A stretch of 64,000 nt of DNA, taken from assembly GCA_905250885.1 (NCBI GenBank), contig CAJNOQ010000021.1:1-64000 (forward strand), in the 5' to 3' direction. The stretch's first letter is position 1. Each line of letters opens with the position of its first letter. Of the stretch, positions 54,501 through 60,500 are shown piece after piece. A model generated the notes under the pieces. The model saw nothing but the letters and a program-made list of their open reading frames with translations, made no database searches and was not told the DNA's origin. The position numbers were made by a program, and so were the translations under genes. Source of the stretch: Didymodactylos carnosus (taxonomy: Eukaryota; Rotifera; Eurotatoria; Philodinida; Philodinidae).

Positions 54501-57500
54501 GAACGTCGTTTGAAAGGAGCAGCTAGATGGACAAAAGCTACTAAACAACCTATTCATGATACTACAGTGACCGTTGAAGATTTACTTGAGGGAAGTGAAT
54601 ACGAATTTCGAGTAATTGCACAAAATAAAGTTGGTCCATCACAGCCAAGTGAGCCATCACCATTAATTTTGATTAAAAATCCATTTGATAAACCCGGTGC
54701 ACCAAGAGATTTAACAATAGCTAACATTGGAAAAGATTTTATTGAATTGTCCTGGCAGCCACCTCAAAAAGATGGTGGATCACCAGTGACATCATATGTT
54801 ATCGAACGACGTACACCAGCTGTGTACAAATGGCATGTAAGTATTAAGCAAATAGACGCATTTCCTCACGCATAAAACCCGATGTTTTTCTTTCACTTAG
54901 GGTCCGCCTGATCCTATTGAAGGTACATCTACCACCCTTCGCGGTCTTCATACTGGCAGCAAATATGAATTTCGCGTGCGCGCACAAAATATCGCTGGTC
55001 TTGGCGAACCATCTGCTCCCACCAAAGAAACAGAAATCAAAGAACCGATAATTGGTGAAAAACCACGGTTCATCCAAGAAATTGAATCCATTACGGTTGT
55101 GAGTGGAAAGCCAGCCACGTTTACAGCGAGAGTGAAAGGTGATCCGCAACCCGATTACAAATGGACAAAAGGTGAAAAAGTGGTGGTTAAAGATGCAGAA
55201 CGTTTAAAATTTGATGTCATGGGTGATACGGCAAAATTGATCATAACAGAATGTCAAGCAGGTGATGCCGGTGTTTATACGTTGGAAGCAACAAATCCAC
55301 TTGGAACAATTGAATGCAATGCTAAATTAGTTGTGCAAAGTAAGTAACAAAATTTCATGCTGATCGAGCTTACTAATCTTGATTTTTTAGGTCCACCTGT
55401 AATTGTGTCATCGACACAATCCCCAGTGAATGTTACTGTAAATCAAGGATTGTATATATCATGTGAAATTCAAGGTTGGCCACGTGCCGAAGCAACATGG
55501 ACAGTTAATGATGAGCCAGTAAGTGATCGAGCAAGAACAGAAATATCCGACACATTTGTAGCATTGTCCATATCAAAAACGAAGAAACAAGAGCAAGGGC
55601 GATATAAATTAAAACTGAAAAATCCAGCAGGTGAAGCGCAAGCATCCTTTGAAGTAAGCCTCTATTCTTTGTATATTTGCTACTTTTATCTTAATCCGTT
55701 TAATTTCACTTTTTTAGGTGAATGTACAAGATGTACCTGGTTTAGTTCAAAATCTGTCAATCAAAGATATTCAGGCTGAAGCAGCCACAGTCACATGGTT
55801 GACACCACTTGACGATGGTGGTACACCAATTACGGCTTACTACGTTGAATATCGCGATTTACGACGATCAAACTTTGTACGCAGTGAGCGTTTATCATCA
55901 GATAAACTGGATTATGAACTTTCCCGACTGACTAAAGGTTCAAAATATACCGTGAGAGTATTTGCTGAAAACAAAGTCGGTATGAGTGAACCTTGTGAAT
56001 TAAAAGAACCATTTGTAGCCAAAAATCCATTTGACGTACCGGGTGCACCGAGAGATGTCAAGGTGGGTGATGTAACGAAATCATCGTGTCAACTTCATTG
56101 GTCACCACCTGCCAGTGACGGCGGGGCACCCATTCAAGGTTATGTGGTGGAAAGACAAGCAGAAAAAAGATGGGTTAAAGCAACACCAACACTTATCAAA
56201 GGAACATCATATAATATAACTGATCTAATTGAAGGTAGGTAGCAAAACATAGAAAATGACAGACGTATGTCTAAAGCACTTAAAGAAGTATGATATTAAC
56301 ATGTTTTGTGTGCTTTGTAGGTTCAATATATGAATTTCGTGTCAGCGCTGTTAATGAGGAAGGTCAAGGAATGCATAGTCGCGCAACAGAGAGTGTTACA
56401 ATAAAAGATCCATATGGTAACAATAACTTTCTTCTTATTTTTACTTTGGTAAAAACTTCGGCCATTTTTTTCAGGTGTTCCAACAGTACCTGGCCCGATT
56501 GATATCAACGAAGTCACTGATACAACATGTACTCTAACATGGAAACCACCAATTCGAGATGGTGGCAGTCCGGTTACATCATACGTTCTTGAAATGCGTT
56601 TGAAGTCCGATCCAACATTTACTCGTTGCGAAACTGCTCAACCAATTATCGACTGTCGTTACACTGTTCCAGAATTACTCACAAATAGTGAATATGAATT
56701 TCGTGTGGCTGCACAAAATAAAGCAGGTTTAAGTCCTTGGTCACAAACGGATCATGCGATCATGATTCGTAAACCTAAAACAGGTAATGCACCCCAAATT
56801 ACTAAATTTATCAATCAAACACAAATGGCAGGTGGGCAAGGAAAGTTCGAAGCAGTGGTGACTGGTGAATCACAACCAGAATGTATCTGGTATAAAGGTG
56901 GAAAAAAATTGAATACTGAACAGGCAACAAGTCGGTATACAAGCTCATTTGCTCAAGGAACAGTTGTTTTGTACATTAAAGAAGTCGAAGAACGAGATCA
57001 AGGACAATACACGTTGGAAGCACAAAATGACTTTGGTAACGATAGCAAACAAGCACAGCTGACTATTCATGCAGTCCCCAAAATTGAAATTGATGCGAAA
57101 CATAAAAAACAACATATAATCACAATTGGATCGTCACTAAGAGTACCATTCATCTATACAGGATTACCAAAACCAGAATTAACAGTGGCAAAAGCCGATA
57201 GTGTACGTAATTAAATGCATTAAGGTTAAAAACGAAAATATGTAATTCTTCTTTCTTGTCGTTTAGGGTTCTGAAAATGAAGTGAGTGATAATGTTGGTC
57301 GTGCCACGTTAGACATATTTGAGAATACGGGTACATTTTTGTTACGACAAACAACTCGTTCTGATACTGGCTTTTATCGTTTACACGCTAAAAATGAAAA
57401 TGGTAGTGCAACTGCTCGTCTCGAAATTGTTGTTCAAGATGTTCCATCAAAACCTGGTGAACCACTCTCGATAACTTCTGTTGGCAAAGATCATGTTGGT

Positions 57501-60500
57501 TTACAATGGCAACAGTCCGCAGATGATGGTGGTTGTCCATTAGTTGGCTATGTGATCGAAAAACGCGAAGATTCAAAATCAGTTTGGTCGAAAGTAGCTA
57601 CTACTCGTCCAACAAATACCGCTTATACATGTACTGGTCTCTTCGATAACGTTGCCTACCGTTTTCGAGTCATGGCCGAGAATGATATGGGTATGAGCGA
57701 ACCGATTGAAACTGAACAGCCTGTGACAGCCAAACTACCCTATTCTCGCCCATCGGCACCGCAAGGTCCAGTACTTGTTGACGATATTACTCAAACATCT
57801 TGTAAACTGTCTTGGTTACCGAGTGCAAATGATGGCGGAGCAAAAATAACGGCCTACATCGTCGAAGGAAAAGATGTAAAACGTCAGGCATGGACACAAT
57901 TGGAAACGTTGCCTTCTATGGAAACATCAACAGATATTAGAAATCTAAAAGAAGATGCAACATATATGTTCAGAATTTACGCAAAAAATATTGCTGGTAT
58001 ATCTGAACCATTAGAGGGTGAAGCTGTTACACTCAAACGACCAAAAAGTAAGCTTTTACGATCTGACTTCTTACTGTAGTAATCAAACTGTTTGTGTTTA
58101 GCTGTACCTGGTGCTCCAGTTCCATTTTTAGTCAGTGATATTGATATTGATAGTTGTACTTTGGAATGGGAAGCTCCGAAATTTTTGGGTGGTGATGATA
58201 TGGAATTGAAAAGTTATTTGATTGAACAACGTATTGGAGATAAAGATTCGTGGAAAACAGCAGCTGAACCGGATGCTTTTGCGAAATTTGTAGCAATTAA
58301 ACATTTGAAAGAGGAAAAAGAGTATTGGTTCAGAATTAAAGCAGTTAATGAATTAGGTGCATCAAAACCAACAGAATTAACGAGACCAGTAATACCTAGA
58401 CAAAAAAGTTGTAAGTCAGATTCGTGATCATCTATTAAATTTATCTTTCTGATGACATTTTCATTTTCTAGCTATTCCATCAGCACCTACTGGACCGATC
58501 ACACCGCTGATGATTCAGCGTGATTCAATTACAATATCTTGGGGTCCTTGTCGAAACGATGGTGGCTCAGAACTTATTGGTTATGTTGTTGAGAAACGCG
58601 AATCAACTCGAAATGTTTGGCAGCGTGTGGGGTACAATGATGCTAGTTCATTTACGTGTAATGTTGGCTCATTAACAGAAAATCTTTTATATCATTTCCG
58701 TGTCATGGCAGAAAATACGATAGGTATGAGTTCGCCACTGGAAACACAAGAGCCAATACTAGCCAAGAGTCCATACACAGTACCCGATAAACCCGAAGGA
58801 CCATTGACAACAAAAATCATGTCTCCCACATCGGTAGCCATCGCCTGGAATCCACCTGTAAATGACGGTGGAACTACATTGACCGGATATCTCATTCAAA
58901 GAAGAGATGTTACAAGACCAATTTGGATTAAAGTAAGTCTCGTAATTTTTCTGGTTACTTTGTTTTATATTCCGTTCAATTTTAGGCTGGTCATGTCAGC
59001 GGTGAAACCAATCGTTTTACCATCAAAGATTTACCGGAAGACGCTTCCTATCATATTCAAGTGTTTGCCGAAAATGCTGAGGGATCAAGTGTGGAACCTC
59101 TACAAACGGAAGAACCAGTGAATTTAGTGAGAAAAGTTGATGTTCCATCAGCACCAGCTAAAATTGAAGTCATTGCTAAGACCGAAAATTCTATTACTGT
59201 TCAATGGGAAGCCCCCCGCGCGGATGGTGGTAGTCCCGTGACAGAATATTTGTTGGACATGCGTGAAAAACGTAAAACAGAATGGACACAAGTTCAACAA
59301 ATGCCTGCAATTACCACTAGTTTTCGTATAACAAAACTGAAAGAAGGAACGGATTATTATTTCAGAGTTAAAGCGGTAAATGCACAAGGAGAGGGACCTG
59401 CACAAGCGCTCGAGAAAGCAGTTAAACCACAAAAACATAATGGTAAGAACTATGCAGTACACCAATGTTAAGTAGTTATTTATTTTTTCTCGATTCTCTA
59501 TTAGAACCACCCTCAATGCCTGGCAAACCATTAGAAACGAAAAATATCGATCCTACATCAATTTTAATCACCTGGTCGCCTTCCAAGAATAGCGGTAGTA
59601 GTGATATTACAGGATATGTTGTTGAAAAACGAGATGCTCTCAAAGCCCAGTGGACTCAAGTGAGAACCACACAATCCAGTCAATTTAGTTGCGTCATTAA
59701 TGATCTAGTCGAAGGTGGCGGTTACTTTTTCCGTGTTCGAGCACAAAATGATGATGGCTTATCTGAAGGACTCGAATTAGATATGCCTGTGATATGTAAA
59801 AATCCATTCGACGTTCCATCACCGCCTCGTAATTTACAGGTGGTAGAAATTAATTTACAAACCGTTAAATTACAATGGGATGCACCTGAAAATGATGGTG
59901 GTCAACCCGTGAGAGCTTATATCATTGAAAGACGTGATGCTCAACGAACAGGATGGATAAAAGAGACAAGATGTAAAACAACAACGACCGAAATTGAAAA
60001 TTTACCGACAGGGCAACACCATATGATACGAGTGACAGCTGAGAATCAAGAAGGTCAAAGTGCACCGTGCGAAATTGGACCAATACAAATTGATAGTAAA
60101 GATTGTGAGTTATTTTTCTTTGCTTTTCAATCACTATAGTTTGATATTTTATTTATGCTTTTTTAGTGGCATTACCAAAACCGCGTGACGTCGAAATTAC
60201 AAAAGTAAAAGGTCAATCGTTAACATTATCGTGGCAATCTCCTGTGATCACCGATAAAACGGATCAGTTGAAAGGTTTTCAAATTGAATGCTGGAATTCA
60301 GATGAAAAGTCGTGGTATGAATTGGATAAAGTTGATGCGTATGAGACATCGTATACAAAAACAGATTTTAAATCTGATTTATCATATCAATTTCGTGTAC
60401 GATCACTCACGAAAAAAGGACGAAGTTCACCATCAAGGGAAACACAAGTACTATCATTAAAGAGAGCTGCAGGTAGGCAAATTTGCATTATTATAGTTGT